Source: Myxococcaceae bacterium
GTDB lineage: Bacteria > Myxococcota > Myxococcia > Myxococcales > Myxococcaceae
Length of the DNA stretch: 64,000 nt
Assembly: GCA_017881265.1 (NCBI GenBank)
Contig: JADGRA010000062.1
Coordinates: 38,353 to 102,352 of the forward strand
Reading direction: 5' to 3'
This document shows positions 51,742 through 60,613 of the stretch, piece by piece. Every line of letters begins with the position of its first letter. The first letter of the stretch is position 1. The position numbers and the translations under genes are program-made. The notes below the pieces were generated by a model. It was not told where the DNA came from, made no database searches, and saw only the letters and a program-made list of their open reading frames with translations.

Positions 51742-52493
51742 TTGGCGACGAATTCATCCCGGCGGTTTGAGGCCCAGGCCTCTTCGGTCTGGCCCTGCAC
51801 CGCCGGGCGCAGTTTCCCGTAGCCCACCGTCTGCAGCAGCGAGGCCGGGACACCCAAGTCCACCAGGTACTTCTTGGCGGCCGCCGCGCGGCGGATGGAG
51901 AGGTGGAGGTTGTACTCCTCGGTGCCGCGGTCGTCGCAGTTCCCCTCGATGGTGATTTGCTTGAAGCTGGACTTCTTGATGCACGCGGCCATCGCGTCCA
52001 GCTGGGAGCGGGCCTTCTCGTCGAGGTTGCTCTTGTCGAAGGCGAAGTGGACGGGCGACCAGTCGCAGGCGGTGGTGGCGGCGGCACCCTTCACGCACAT
52101 GCCGGCCTGGCAGGTTTCCCCGGTGCGGCAGTCGTCGTTGGTGGCGCAGCTGTTAGCGACGCAGACGTTGTTGGTGCAGCGCGCGTTGGGGCCGCAGTCG
52201 TTGTCCTGGGCGCAGGACTTGGCCGCGCACTTGCCGTTGTCACACTTGCGGCCGGCCCCGCACGAGGCGTCGTCGGTGCACTCCGGCTTGGGCACGCAGG
52301 CATTCTTGGTGCAGACGAAGCCGGCCTTGCAGTTCTGGTCGGTGGCGCATTCCCTGCATTGCCCCTGGACGCAGACCTCGTTGTGCTCCTTGCAATTCTC
52401 GTCCGAGTCGCACTTGGGATAGGTGGGAGCGCAGCCGGCGAGGAGAAGGACACCCAGTGCCGCCACACCCACGAGGAATGAATTGCGGTGCAT
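51738..52493 (-). CDS. Pal-like OmpA-domain lipoprotein with Cys-rich repeats
   Basis: A 251-residue lipoprotein: MHRNSFLVGVAALGVLLLAGC. After the lipid Cys come about five Cys-rich repeats (CDSDENCKEHNEVCVQGQC, CATDQNCKAGFVCTKNAC, CTDDASCGAGRKCDNGKC and more), then an OmpA/Pal domain (FDKSNLDEKARSQLDAMAACI and ITIEGNCDDRGTEEYNL), which binds peptidoglycan. The Cys-rich part resembles the spaced CxxxxxC repeats of myxobacterial surface proteins and replaces the short linker of E. coli Pal. ATG 52493 has a GGGAGAGAG site. It is the first gene of the pair with the CpoB-like gene. Confidence 0.88.
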   Translation of the reverse strand: MHRNSFLVGVAALGVLLLAGCAPTYPKCDSDENCKEHNEVCVQGQCRECATDQNCKAGFVCTKNACVPKPECTDDASCGAGRKCDNGKCAAKSCAQDNDCGPNARCTNNVCVANSCATNDDCRTGETCQAGMCVKGAAATTACDWSPVHFAFDKSNLDEKARSQLDAMAACIKKSSFKQITIEGNCDDRGTEEYNLHLSIRRAAAAKKYLVDLGVPASLLQTVGYGKLRPAVQGQTEEAWASNRRDEFVAK

Positions 52494-52625
52494 GCTCTCT
52501 CCCTGCAGGGAACTCATTGGAAATCCTGTACCGCCACGGATGGTCGCGGTCAAAGGAATTCGCGGCGGCGCGGGTGGGGCGACGTCCGGGCGCGTGGGCC
52601 CACACCACGCTGGAGCACCGCCCTC

Positions 52626-54056
52626 ATGGCTAGAAGCGTCCTCATCGTCGACGACGAGAAGAACATCCTGCTCACGCTGAGCCAGTCGCTGCAGCTGGCC
52701 GGCTACCACACCGAGCTCGCGCAGACCGGCCAGCTCGCCCTGGAGGTGGCCGCCGCGCGTCCGGTGGACGCCGTCCTTTTGGACGTGCGGATGCCGGACA
52801 TGGACGGGCTTCAGGCGCTCGAGCGACTGCTCGCCCTGCGGCCCGGGCTCAGCGTCATCATGATGTCCGGGCACGCCACCATCGACACGGCGGTGCGCGC
52901 CACCCAAGCCGGGGCCCGCGACTTCCTGGAGAAGCCGGTGGCCCGTGACCGGCTGCTGCTCGCGCTGCGCAACGCCCTGGAACACCAGGCGGCCGTGGCG
53001 CAGCTACAGGAACTGCAGGCGGAGGCGGGGCAGTATGAGATGGTGGGCAAGGGCCCGGCGATGAGCCGGCTGTACGCGCTGCTCGCCAAGGCCGCCCCCA
53101 GCGAGGGGCGCGTCCTCATCAGCGGCGAGAACGGCACCGGCAAGGAATTGGTGGCCCGGGCGCTGCACCGCCACAGCCGCCGCGCAGCCGGCCCCTTCGT
53201 CCGCGTCAACTGCGCGGCGGTGCCCGAGGGCCTCATCGAGAGCGAGCTGTTCGGTCACGAGCGGGGGGCCTTCACCGGCGCCACCGCGGTGCGGCGGGGA
53301 AAATTTGAATTGGCCGACGCGGGCACCCTCTTCCTCGACGAGGTAGGGGACATGCCGGCCGCCATGCAGGCCAAGCTTCTGCGCGTGCTGCAGGAGAACG
53401 AATTCGAGCGCGTGGGAGGCACGGACACCCTGCACGCCGACGTCCGGGTGGTGGCCGCCACCAACCGCGACCTGGAGGCGGACGTGGCCACCGGGCGCTT
53501 CCGGGAGGACCTCTACTACCGGCTGGCGGTGGTGCACCTGCGCACCCCGCCCCTGCGGCAGCGGCGGGAGGACCTGCCGGAGCTCATCTCCACCTTCCTG
53601 GCCGAGGCCTGCCGGCGAAACGGCCGCCGGCCGCTGCGGCTTCTGCCCGACGCCGTCGCCCTGCTGACTGCCCAGCCCTACCCGGGCAACGTCCGGGAAC
53701 TGAGGAACCTTCTGGAGAGGCTGGCCATCCTCTCGGACGGCCCGACGGTGTCCGCCGCACAGGCCAGCGACTTGCTGCCCGCCCCCCGCGGGCAGGCTTC
53801 CCCGGAGGCGCCACGGCCCGTCCCGGCCGCACCTGCCGCGGTGGCAGCCCCGGCGCGGGGTGTCGGCAGCAAGCCCTTTCGCGAGTTGGTGGAGGACGCC
53901 GAGCGGGAGATTATTGTCCGCACCCTGGCCTTCACCGGCGACAACGCCACCGAGGCGGCCCGGCTGCTCGACCTCGAGCGGGGCCACTTCTACAAGAAGA
54001 TGAAGGCCCTCGGCCTGCGGCGCGGGCCCCCCGAGGGGGAGCCCGCGTCGGGCTGA
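52626..54056 (+). CDS. NtrC-family sigma-54 activator (REC-AAA+-Fis HTH)
   Basis: A 476-residue response regulator. Receiver residues 4-120 have VLIVDDEKN, phospho-acceptor Asp in [12 protein letters not shown], conserved Ser in MMSGHAT and Lys in LEKPV. AAA+: Walker [15 protein letters not shown], Walker [10 protein letters not shown] Pro/Ala-rich linker and a Fis HTH ([19 protein letters not shown]) end the protein. The kinase partner is not adjacent. It is divergent from the Pal-like gene 132 bp away, so regulation of that operon is possible. ATG 52626 fits the receiver fold; the frame is open upstream. Confidence 0.92.
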   Translation: MARSVLIVDDEKNILLTLSQSLQLAGYHTELAQTGQLALEVAAARPVDAVLLDVRMPDMDGLQALERLLALRPGLSVIMMSGHATIDTAVRATQAGARDFLEKPVARDRLLLALRNALEHQAAVAQLQELQAEAGQYEMVGKGPAMSRLYALLAKAAPSEGRVLISGENGTGKELVARALHRHSRRAAGPFVRVNCAAVPEGLIESELFGHERGAFTGATAVRRGKFELADAGTLFLDEVGDMPAAMQAKLLRVLQENEFERVGGTDTLHADVRVVAATNRDLEADVATGRFREDLYYRLAVVHLRTPPLRQRREDLPELISTFLAEACRRNGRRPLRLLPDAVALLTAQPYPGNVRELRNLLERLAILSDGPTVSAAQASDLLPAPRGQASPEAPRPVPAAPAAVAAPARGVGSKPFRELVEDAEREIIVRTLAFTGDNATEAARLLDLERGHFYKKMKALGLRRGPPEGEPASG

Positions 54057-54065
54057 AGGGCTTTT

Positions 54066-54081
54066 GGGGCCTTTAGGCCCC
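54066..54081. terminator. Hairpin between convergent genes
   Basis: GGGGCC (54066-54071) and GGCCCC (54076-54081) flank a TTTA loop, immediately after the activator stop and at the stop of the convergent lipoprotein gene, whose TAA (minus strand) is inside the loop. Probably a shared weak terminator. Confidence 0.4.
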
Positions 54082-54660
54082 CATCAGGATGAGACTCAGC
54101 ACCGTGGCCGCTTCATAGTCAGTCCAGGTGGCCATGACGGCCGGCAGGGCCAGGAAGCCGTAGCCGCCCGGCACCATCTGCCCTTCGTACTGGGTGCCGT
54201 TCCACTGCAGGTTGTAGGTGACGACGCCGATGCGGCCGTTGATGGCCGTCGGGCTGAGGGTCCAGTCGCTGTTGCCGGCGCCCATGGACCCGACAATGTG
54301 CGCGCTGCCGTCGGGGAGGATGTCGATGATGGCGCTGAAGGGGACGTTCCCCACCAGGCCCTCGGCCTTGTTGCCCTTGATGCTGACTTGCACCGAGCGC
54401 CCGGAGTTGCCGTTGCCCCGCACCGTGCCGCCGCTGACGTAGAGGCTGGCCATCGGGCCGTTGATGTTGTGGCCAACAATCTGGTTGGAGATTTGGCCAC
54501 CACCGGCGCCCCCGGTGCCCTGGAGGGTACTCCCTGCCGACATGGAGGCCGAGGCCAGCTTCCAGTCCGGCGGCGGGCCGGACGGCACCGGCGCGGGCGG
54601 GGTGGCACAGGCCACAAGGGCGAGACAGGACAGCGACGCAACCAGGTGTGTACAGCGCAT
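54073..54660 (-). CDS. Lipoprotein, copy A of a paralogous pair
   Basis: A 195-residue lipoprotein with MRCTHLVASLSCLALVAC as signal and lipobox. The mature part is Gly/Ser/Asn-rich, strand-like (GQISNQIVGHNINGPMASLYVSGGTVRGNG) and ends in PAVMATWTDYEAATVLSLILMGA. It shares the NGTxYEG block and the C-terminal pattern W-T-D-x-E-x-A-T-V-L-x-L-x-L with the next gene. Function unknown; likely surface or outer membrane. An AGGAGG site precedes ATG 54660. Confidence 0.75.
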   Translation of the reverse strand: MRCTHLVASLSCLALVACATPPAPVPSGPPPDWKLASASMSAGSTLQGTGGAGGGQISNQIVGHNINGPMASLYVSGGTVRGNGNSGRSVQVSIKGNKAEGLVGNVPFSAIIDILPDGSAHIVGSMGAGNSDWTLSPTAINGRIGVVTYNLQWNGTQYEGQMVPGGYGFLALPAVMATWTDYEAATVLSLILMGA

Positions 54661-54804
54661 GTGAGCCTCCTGCAGCGTGTGTTTGGGAAGGTCAGCTGCC
54701 CCCCCCGGAAAGCCAAGGGGGCCGAGCCTCGCTCCTGCCGGCCGCCCCTGTCACTTGGATTCGGCTCCGCCGAAGGGCGCCCCGGTCCGGCGCACTCCCC
54801 TTTT

Positions 54805-55386
54805 CTACGTCCCCAGCACGAGGGCCAGCACGGTGGCGACTTCCAGGTCGGTCCAGCCGGCCATGGCCGCGGGGAACTCCACCGACGTCAAGCTGATGGC
54901 GCCGTTACAGCTGGAATTGCCCTCGTAGCGGGTGCCGTTGAAGGTCATGTCGTAGCTGCACGTCCCCAGCTTGCCCTGGAAGATTTTCGGACTGATTTTG
55001 AAGTCGGACAGGGTGGCCCCCGCGAACAGTCCCATCACCTGGGTGACGCCGTCGCCCAGCGGCTTCAGGTCCACGCTGAAGGGGGCGTTGCGCACGCTGC
55101 CCGTCGCATTCGTCCCGTTGAGGCTGATGTTGACCTGCATGTTCCCCTGGCCGACGCCACGGAGGTACGTCCCGCCGTGCTTGAGCTGCCAGGTGGCCCC
55201 GAAGATGGCGTCCCCGTCGATGGAGACCTGGATGTAGCGAGTCTGCGAACGCATCCGCAATTCCTTGCCGGCCGAGGGGGTGGCCGAGGCGAAGGCCCAG
55301 GTCGGGGCGGGGCCCGTCGCCGGGGGGGCCCCGGCGCAGCCGAGGGCGAAGAGGAGAAGCACGGAAGCAGCGGAAGGAAGGCGCAT
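54805..55386 (-). CDS. Lipoprotein, copy B of a paralogous pair
   Basis: A 193-residue lipoprotein: MRLPSAASVLLLFALGC. The mature part has TWAFASATPSAGKELRM, YIQVSIDGDAIFGATWQLKHGGTYLRGVG and CSYDMTFNGTRYEGNSSC, and ends PAAMAGWTDLEVATVLALVLGT. Similar in length, order and end to copy A, so an old duplication. Copy B has two extra Cys (CSYD...NSSC) that could form a disulfide. A GGAG site is upstream of ATG 55386; the frame is open further. Function unknown. Confidence 0.72.
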   Translation of the reverse strand: MRLPSAASVLLLFALGCAGAPPATGPAPTWAFASATPSAGKELRMRSQTRYIQVSIDGDAIFGATWQLKHGGTYLRGVGQGNMQVNISLNGTNATGSVRNAPFSVDLKPLGDGVTQVMGLFAGATLSDFKISPKIFQGKLGTCSYDMTFNGTRYEGNSSCNGAISLTSVEFPAAMAGWTDLEVATVLALVLGT

Positions 55387-55468
55387 GGTGACTCCGGGTG
55401 GGGGGCGAGGGCACAAACACCGGCTCGCGCTCCGGACAGGTAGGACGCTGACGCTTGCCCCCTATTCA

Positions 55469-55481
55469 CACCCCAGGGGTG
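55469..55481. promoter_or_regulatory. Palindrome upstream of lipoprotein copy B
   Basis: CACCCCAGGGGTG is a perfect 13-bp inverted repeat around one base, about 80 bp upstream of the lipoprotein start and about 50 bp past the exonuclease stop. With a one-base loop it suits an operator better than a terminator. Confidence 0.3.
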
Positions 55482-55532
55482 CGCGGCTTGCAACTGGCAC
55501 TGTCGCCCCGCCCCAACCCGCCCGCACCGGGC

Positions 55533-56321
55533 TCAGCCAGGGGCTGAGGAGAAGCGGGCCCACACCGGGGCGTGGTCCGAGGGCAGCTTGCCCTTGCGGG
55601 CCTCGCGGTCGATGTCGGCGGCCTCGCAGCGCGCGGCCAGCGGCGCGGTGGCGTACACCGCGTCGATGCGCAGCCCATGGTTCTTCGGGAAGCCCAGCAT
55701 GCGGTAGTCCCACCAGCTGTACCGGCCGGCCTCCGGGTGGTGGAGGCGGAAGGTGTCCTGCAGCCCGAAGGCAAGCAGCTCCCGCAGCGCGGCGCGCTCG
55801 GGAAGGGAGAACAGCGTCTGCCCGTCCCACAGCTGCGGGTCCCAGACGTCGCGCTCCTCCGGTGCCACGTTGAAGTCCCCGCACAAGAGAAGGCGTTCCT
55901 CGCCCCGGTAGCGCACGTCCAGCGCGCGCCGCAGCCGGGCATAGAAGGCGAGCTTCTCCTGGTAGGCCGGCGAGTCCACGGCCTGGCCATTGGGGGCGTA
56001 GACACTCACCACCCGCACGCCCTGGACGGTGGCCGCCAGCACCCGCGCCTGCTGCGCGTCGTCGTCGGCCAGGGGCAGCCCCCGTTCCACGTCCTGCAGC
56101 GCACTGGTGCTGAGGATGGCCACCCCGTTGTACGTCTTCTGTCCGTACACGGCGGCCTGGTAGCCGAGGCGCTCCACGACGTCCCCGGGGAACTGCTGCT
56201 CGGTGCACTTGAGTTCCTGCAGGCACAGGACGTCGGGCCGGCGGGAGGCGAGGTAGGCCTCCAGCCGCTCCACGCGCGCCCGCACCGAGTTGATGTTCCA
56301 GGAGGCGACGGTCAAAGCCAT
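55533..56321 (-). CDS. xthA: Exonuclease III (AP endonuclease)
   Basis: A 262-residue enzyme of the exonuclease III/APE1 family for base excision repair. The landmarks are in order: SWNINSVRARVERL, LQELKC with the metal-binding Glu, YNGVAILS, LLCGDFNVAPEERDVWDP, YSWWDYR, GLRIDAVYAT and LPSDHAPVWARF. It cleaves DNA next to abasic sites. The frame stays open upstream, but ATG 56321 is directly before the family start and has AAGGA at the right distance. Confidence 0.95.
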   Translation of the reverse strand: MALTVASWNINSVRARVERLEAYLASRRPDVLCLQELKCTEQQFPGDVVERLGYQAAVYGQKTYNGVAILSTSALQDVERGLPLADDDAQQARVLAATVQGVRVVSVYAPNGQAVDSPAYQEKLAFYARLRRALDVRYRGEERLLLCGDFNVAPEERDVWDPQLWDGQTLFSLPERAALRELLAFGLQDTFRLHHPEAGRYSWWDYRMLGFPKNHGLRIDAVYATAPLAARCEAADIDREARKGKLPSDHAPVWARFSSAPG

Positions 56322-56755
56322 GGAAGTCCTTGCGCCAGCCCCGGGCCCTGGGACGTCCGGCGCCCTATGGGTGTCAGCGGCGGTTGTACTGGAGCGAGAA
56401 GGGCCGGACGAGCGCCAAGTGGTGCCGGCAGGGCAGCCTTTTCCGTGAGGCGTCCGGGCTTTGCTGGGGCGGCGCCCGGGGGGGGGGCGAGGGGGCAAGT
56501 ACAGAAAGCCCCTGTTCCAGCGCCGGGCCCGCGGGGCCAGCAGGACGCCTGCTGGGCAACCGGTGGGCCAGGCCCCAAACCAGGCGCCGGGTGCCGCGCC
56601 CGGGGTTTCCCCGGTTGCAAGCCACCCCGGGGTGCGCCTCCGGGCCGCCCTTGGCGGGCCGACTTCACCGTCGGTGCCACAGGAGCGGGCCGGCGGGCAA
56701 ACAGCGTTTGCTTCTGCTTTTCAGACGCGTTCTACACGCGCGGGCGGAGGTGCAA
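56322..56755. other. Intergenic region without a supported gene
   Basis: The frame of the following kinase is open here, but the sequence (arginine/proline-rich, low complexity) lacks coding character. A G10 run at 56478-56487 and other G/C runs stand out. It must hold the promoters of exonuclease III (-) and the hybrid kinase (+); no clear sigma-70 or sigma-54 motif was found. Confidence 0.5.
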
Positions 56756-59251
56756 TTGGCGGCTCGCCGTTTTGCGTGGCTCAGGAGCATCAGCGTCTGC
56801 ATCGGCCTGGCGCTCATCGGGGCGGTGGGGGCGCGTGCCTACCGACACACCGCCTCGCGCGATGAGACGGCGGCTTGGGTGTCTCACACCCATGCCGTGC
56901 TGGAGACGCTGGATGGCCTCCTCATCGCCCTGGACGACGCGGTGGCTGCCCGGCGCGTCTACGCGCTGGGCGGCGATGTGGCGCAGCTGGCCCCCTACCA
57001 GGCGGCCGTGGAGCGGGTCACGCAGCTACGGGCGACGCTGCGCCACCTCAGCGGCGACGACCCCGTGCAGCAGGTGCGCCTGGACGCGGTCGAGCCGCTC
57101 CTCAGCGCCCGGATGGCGCAGCTGGACAGCAACCTGCGGCCGGGGCTCCAGCCCGGCCTGGAGGCGGAAGTCACCGCCGAGGGCAACGCCCAGTCCAACG
57201 CCGTCCGCCAGCTGGTCGCCTCGCTGGTCGACGAGGAGCGGCGCCTGTTGGCCGAGCGCGAGGCCGCCGAGCGTGCCGAGTCGGTGGCCGTCCGGCGCAC
57301 GCTGTTGGGGGGCTTCTCCCTGAGCGGAGCGATGCTGCTGGTGGCCTTCCTCTGGCTGCGCCGCGAGGTGTCGCGCCGGGCCCGCACCGAGGACACCCTG
57401 GCCAGCCGGGAGCAGCGGACGTCCCTCACCCTGCGGAGCATTGCCGACGGCGTCATCGCCACGGATGGGGCCGGCCGGGTGGTGCAGATGAATCCCGTCG
57501 CCGAGCAGCTGACCGGCTGGCCGCTGGCGGACGCCGCCGGCAAGCCCTTCGCCGAGGTGTTCCGCACTGTGCACGAGAAGACGCGCGCGCCCCAGCCGGA
57601 CCCGGTGGCCGAGGTGCTGTCCTCCGGGGCTCCGGTGTCGCTGGCCAACCACACGCTGCTCGTGTCCCGGGACGGCACGGAACGTCCCGTCGCCGACAGC
57701 GCCGCGCCCATCCTGGACGCCGACGGGCGCGGGCAGGGCGTCGTCCTCGTCTTCCGCGACGTGAGCGCCACCCGGGCCAGCGAGGCCCGCTTCCGGCGGC
57801 TCCTCGAGGCGGCCCCGGACGCCATCCTGATTACGGACGGCGCCGGCCACATCACCATGGCCAATGAACAGGTCCACCGGCTGTTCGGCCATGCGCCGGC
57901 TGAGCTCGACGGACAGCGGATTGAGTTCCTCATCCCGGAGCGCATGCGCGACCAGCACGCGCAGCACCGGGCGCAGTACCAGGCCGCTCCGGCGGTGCGG
58001 GCGATGGGCGCCGGGCTGACGCTGTTCGCCCTGCGCAAGGACGGCAGTCAGTTCCCGGTGGAAGTCAGCCTCAGCCCGCTCCAGGCCGAGGACGGCACCG
58101 CCGTCATCGCCGCGGTGCGCGACGTCTCCCGGCGCCACGCGCTCGAGCGCTTCCGCGACGAGTACATGGAATTCATCTCGCACGACCTGAAGAATCCCCT
58201 GTCCGTCATCATGCTGCAGGCCCGGGTGCTGGCGCGGCAGCTGAGCCGCCACGTGCTGCCGGAGGAGGCGCACGGGGTGGCGGTCATCGCCGAGAGCGCG
58301 GCCTTCATCGACCGGCTGGTCCGCGAACTCTTGGAAATGGCCTACGTGGAGTCGGAGAAGCTGGAACTGCAGCTGGAACCCGTTGCGCTGGGCCCGCTGC
58401 TCGACGCGGTGCTCGAGCGCACCATCTCCAGCGTCGACCGCCACCGGGTGCGGCTGCAGGCCGAGGAGTCCGTCACCGCGCTGGTGGAGCCGCGGCGCCT
58501 CGAGCGGGTGGTAGCGAATTTCCTGCAGAATGCCCTGAAGTACTCCCCGGCAGGCACTCCCATCGTGCTGCGCCTGGAGAAGGTGGACGGCATGGCCCGC
58601 GTCTCGGTGGTGGACCAGGGCCCCGGCCTGTCCGAGGAGGACGCCTCCTTCGTCTTCGACAAGTACCGCCGGACGCTGGGCGCCCAGCGCAAGGAGGGGC
58701 TGGGCCTCGGCCTCTACATCAGCCGGAAGATTGTGGAGGCCCACGGCGGACGCATCGGCGTCACCAGCCGGCCCTGGCACGGGGCCACCTTCTACTTCAC
58801 CGTCCCGCTGGCCCCGGCGCTGGCCCTCGCCGCCCGCCCGGTGGCCCCCGGGGCCCCGGCCGGCATGCCCCGGCGGGCCGGGCTGCGCGTGCTGTTGGTC
58901 GACGACGAGGCCAACGCCGTCGCCGCCCTCACCACGCTGCTGGGCGAGGAAGGACTGCGCATCAGCGGCGCGACGGGCGGCGACCAGGCCCTGGCCATGG
59001 CCGCCAGCCAGCCCTTCGACGTGGCGGTGCTGGACGTGCAGATGCCGGGCATGAGTGGGCTGGAGCTGCTGCGGCGGCTGCGCGAGAGGCACCCCGGCCT
59101 GCCGGCCGTCATCATGACGGGCTACATGGCGCACCACCCGGACATTGTCGAAATGCGCAGCGCGACGGGTGCCGCCTTCGTCGGCAAGCCGGTCGACCCC
59201 GAGGAGTTGATGCGCACGCTGCACGCCCTGGTGCCGGCGCCCGCTGGCTAG
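56756..59251 (+). CDS. Hybrid histidine kinase (CHASE3-type sensor, PAS, REC)
   Basis: An 831-residue membrane kinase. TTG 56756 has a perfect GGAGG 5 bases before it, and the TM1 segment SISVCIGLALIGAVGARAY follows at once. A ~150-residue helical periplasmic sensor (CHASE3-like) and TM2 (GFSLSGAMLLVAFLWL) lead to two PAS domains (SIADGVIATDGAGRV and EAAPDAILITDGAGHIT). HisKA has FISHDLKNPLSVIM with the phospho-His, HATPase has NALKYS and GLGLGLYISRKI, and a C-terminal receiver has VLDVQMPGMSG. Partner and signal are unknown. Confidence 0.92.
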   Translation: MAARRFAWLRSISVCIGLALIGAVGARAYRHTASRDETAAWVSHTHAVLETLDGLLIALDDAVAARRVYALGGDVAQLAPYQAAVERVTQLRATLRHLSGDDPVQQVRLDAVEPLLSARMAQLDSNLRPGLQPGLEAEVTAEGNAQSNAVRQLVASLVDEERRLLAEREAAERAESVAVRRTLLGGFSLSGAMLLVAFLWLRREVSRRARTEDTLASREQRTSLTLRSIADGVIATDGAGRVVQMNPVAEQLTGWPLADAAGKPFAEVFRTVHEKTRAPQPDPVAEVLSSGAPVSLANHTLLVSRDGTERPVADSAAPILDADGRGQGVVLVFRDVSATRASEARFRRLLEAAPDAILITDGAGHITMANEQVHRLFGHAPAELDGQRIEFLIPERMRDQHAQHRAQYQAAPAVRAMGAGLTLFALRKDGSQFPVEVSLSPLQAEDGTAVIAAVRDVSRRHALERFRDEYMEFISHDLKNPLSVIMLQARVLARQLSRHVLPEEAHGVAVIAESAAFIDRLVRELLEMAYVESEKLELQLEPVALGPLLDAVLERTISSVDRHRVRLQAEESVTALVEPRRLERVVANFLQNALKYSPAGTPIVLRLEKVDGMARVSVVDQGPGLSEEDASFVFDKYRRTLGAQRKEGLGLGLYISRKIVEAHGGRIGVTSRPWHGATFYFTVPLAPALALAARPVAPGAPAGMPRRAGLRVLLVDDEANAVAALTTLLGEEGLRISGATGGDQALAMAASQPFDVAVLDVQMPGMSGLELLRRLRERHPGLPAVIMTGYMAHHPDIVEMRSATGAAFVGKPVDPEELMRTLHALVPAPAG

Positions 59252-59442
59252 AAGGGGCGCCTGCGTGGCAGCGCGGCCTCGCCCGGGCCTGGCCCCGTGC
59301 GGGTGCCGGGCCGCGCGCAGCGGGGGCGCACCAGTGGCGGTGGCCGTGGCACGCCGCGCGCAAGTGCGCATTTGCCGTGCCGCTCCGGGGACTGTCCCCG
59401 GGGGGCCCGACTGGACACACCCCGAAGAGGCTGAGCTACCCC

Positions 59443-60381
59443 ATGCACCGCACCCCGTCCTTCGTCCTCGGCGCCCTTGTGGCGCTCGCCGCCTGTCAAA
59501 AGTCCTCCCCACCGCCCGTGCGTCCCCCACTGGGCGCCGCGCCCGCCAGCGCACCTTTCGCCAGTTTGCCCGTCGCCCCGCCCGCCGACGCGGGCCCCGT
59601 GGCGGAGCCCGTGCCGGCCCCGGTGCCCCCCACGCTGGGGCTTGTCCACGTGGACAACGGCCCGGCCAACCACCTGGCCCGCGCCCGGATGCTGCGCGAG
59701 GAGGGCGACAGCCTGGGAGCGCTGGCGGAGGGTCGCCGCGCCCTGGCCGACGCCCCGGAGGACGAGGATGCGCTGGTGCTGGTGGCCCGCACCGCAGCCT
59801 CTCTCGGCCAGCGTGGCCTGGCCGCCGCCGCCTTCGAGAAGCTGGCTGGGCTGCGGGAGGAGGATGCGGTGCCGCTGCTGCAGGCGGCGCGGCTGCACCT
59901 GCAGCTGCGCGACGAGGTGGGGGCAGCCCGGCTGGCCGCCCAGGCACTGTCCCGCGACGAGGGCAACGTGGAGGCCTACCAGGTGCTCGGCCGCGCGGCG
60001 CTGCTGGAGGGAGACTTGGGGCACGCCCTGGAATGGCTGGAGCAGGCCCGCGCCCTGGCCCCGGCCCACGGCTGGGTCCTCAACAACCTTGGCTTCGCCT
60101 ACCTGCGCGCCGGCGAGAATGCGCAGGCGCTGGAGACGCTGAGCCGCGCCGTGGAACTGCTGCCGGAGGTGGCGGTGGTGCACAACAACCTGGGCGTGGC
60201 GCTGGAGCGCCAGGGCCGCACCGAGGAGGCGCGCGCCGCCTTCGAGAAGTCCGCGGCGCTGGCGCCCCGCTATACCCGCGCCCTCGTCAACCGCGCCCGG
60301 CTGGCGCTGCTGCACACGCAGGACGGCGGGGCCGCCCCGACGCCTGAGGAGGACGAGGCCGCGGACACGGGCGAGGAGTAG
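59443..60381 (+). CDS. TPR-repeat lipoprotein
   Basis: A 312-residue lipoprotein: MHRTPSFVLGALVALAAC, then a Pro/Ala-rich linker (residues 20-65) and about six TPR motifs (AEGRRALADAPEDEDALVLVARTAASLGQRG, ALEWLEQARALAPAHGWVLNNLGFAYLRAG, ALERQGRTEEARAAFEKSAALAPRY). TPR lipoproteins assemble outer-membrane or cell-wall complexes; here it precedes the penicillin-binding protein gene. A terminator follows. Confidence 0.85.
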   Translation: MHRTPSFVLGALVALAACQKSSPPPVRPPLGAAPASAPFASLPVAPPADAGPVAEPVPAPVPPTLGLVHVDNGPANHLARARMLREEGDSLGALAEGRRALADAPEDEDALVLVARTAASLGQRGLAAAAFEKLAGLREEDAVPLLQAARLHLQLRDEVGAARLAAQALSRDEGNVEAYQVLGRAALLEGDLGHALEWLEQARALAPAHGWVLNNLGFAYLRAGENAQALETLSRAVELLPEVAVVHNNLGVALERQGRTEEARAAFEKSAALAPRYTRALVNRARLALLHTQDGGAAPTPEEDEAADTGEE

Positions 60382-60441
60382 GCAGGCCGTGCCCACCAGG
60401 GGGGCGGGCCCTGCCGGGCCCTCCCCCTTCCCCCCCGGCAG

Positions 60442-60468
60442 GGGCCCCCGGTGCCGGGGGCCCTTTCT
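60442..60468 (+). terminator. Rho-independent terminator after the TPR lipoprotein
   Basis: GGGCCCCCGG (60442-60451) and CCGGGGGCCC (60454-60463) form a 10-bp stem with TG between them (effectively a 4-6 base loop), followed by TTTCT. It separates the TPR gene from the penicillin-binding protein gene. Confidence 0.75.
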
Positions 60469-60613
60469 GCTAACCTGTCCCGCCGCCGCAGCGCTTTTCT
60501 TGGAAAGGCGCGGCGCTTTTGTCCCCGCCGGCAACAGGGGTGGTGGTCCCCCCCAGGGTTTTCCAAACGACGCTTCGCCTGGTTGCCTTCCGAAAGACGC
60601 CCCGCCCCAAGAC

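Noticed and set aside
57026..59947. A 973-codon open frame on the minus strand
   Set aside because: Antisense to the hybrid kinase, no domains or ribosome site; an artefact of GC-rich third codon positions.
60057..60470. Minus-strand open frames spanning the TPR gene and its terminator
   Set aside because: They overlap clear TPR motifs and a rho-independent terminator on the plus strand.
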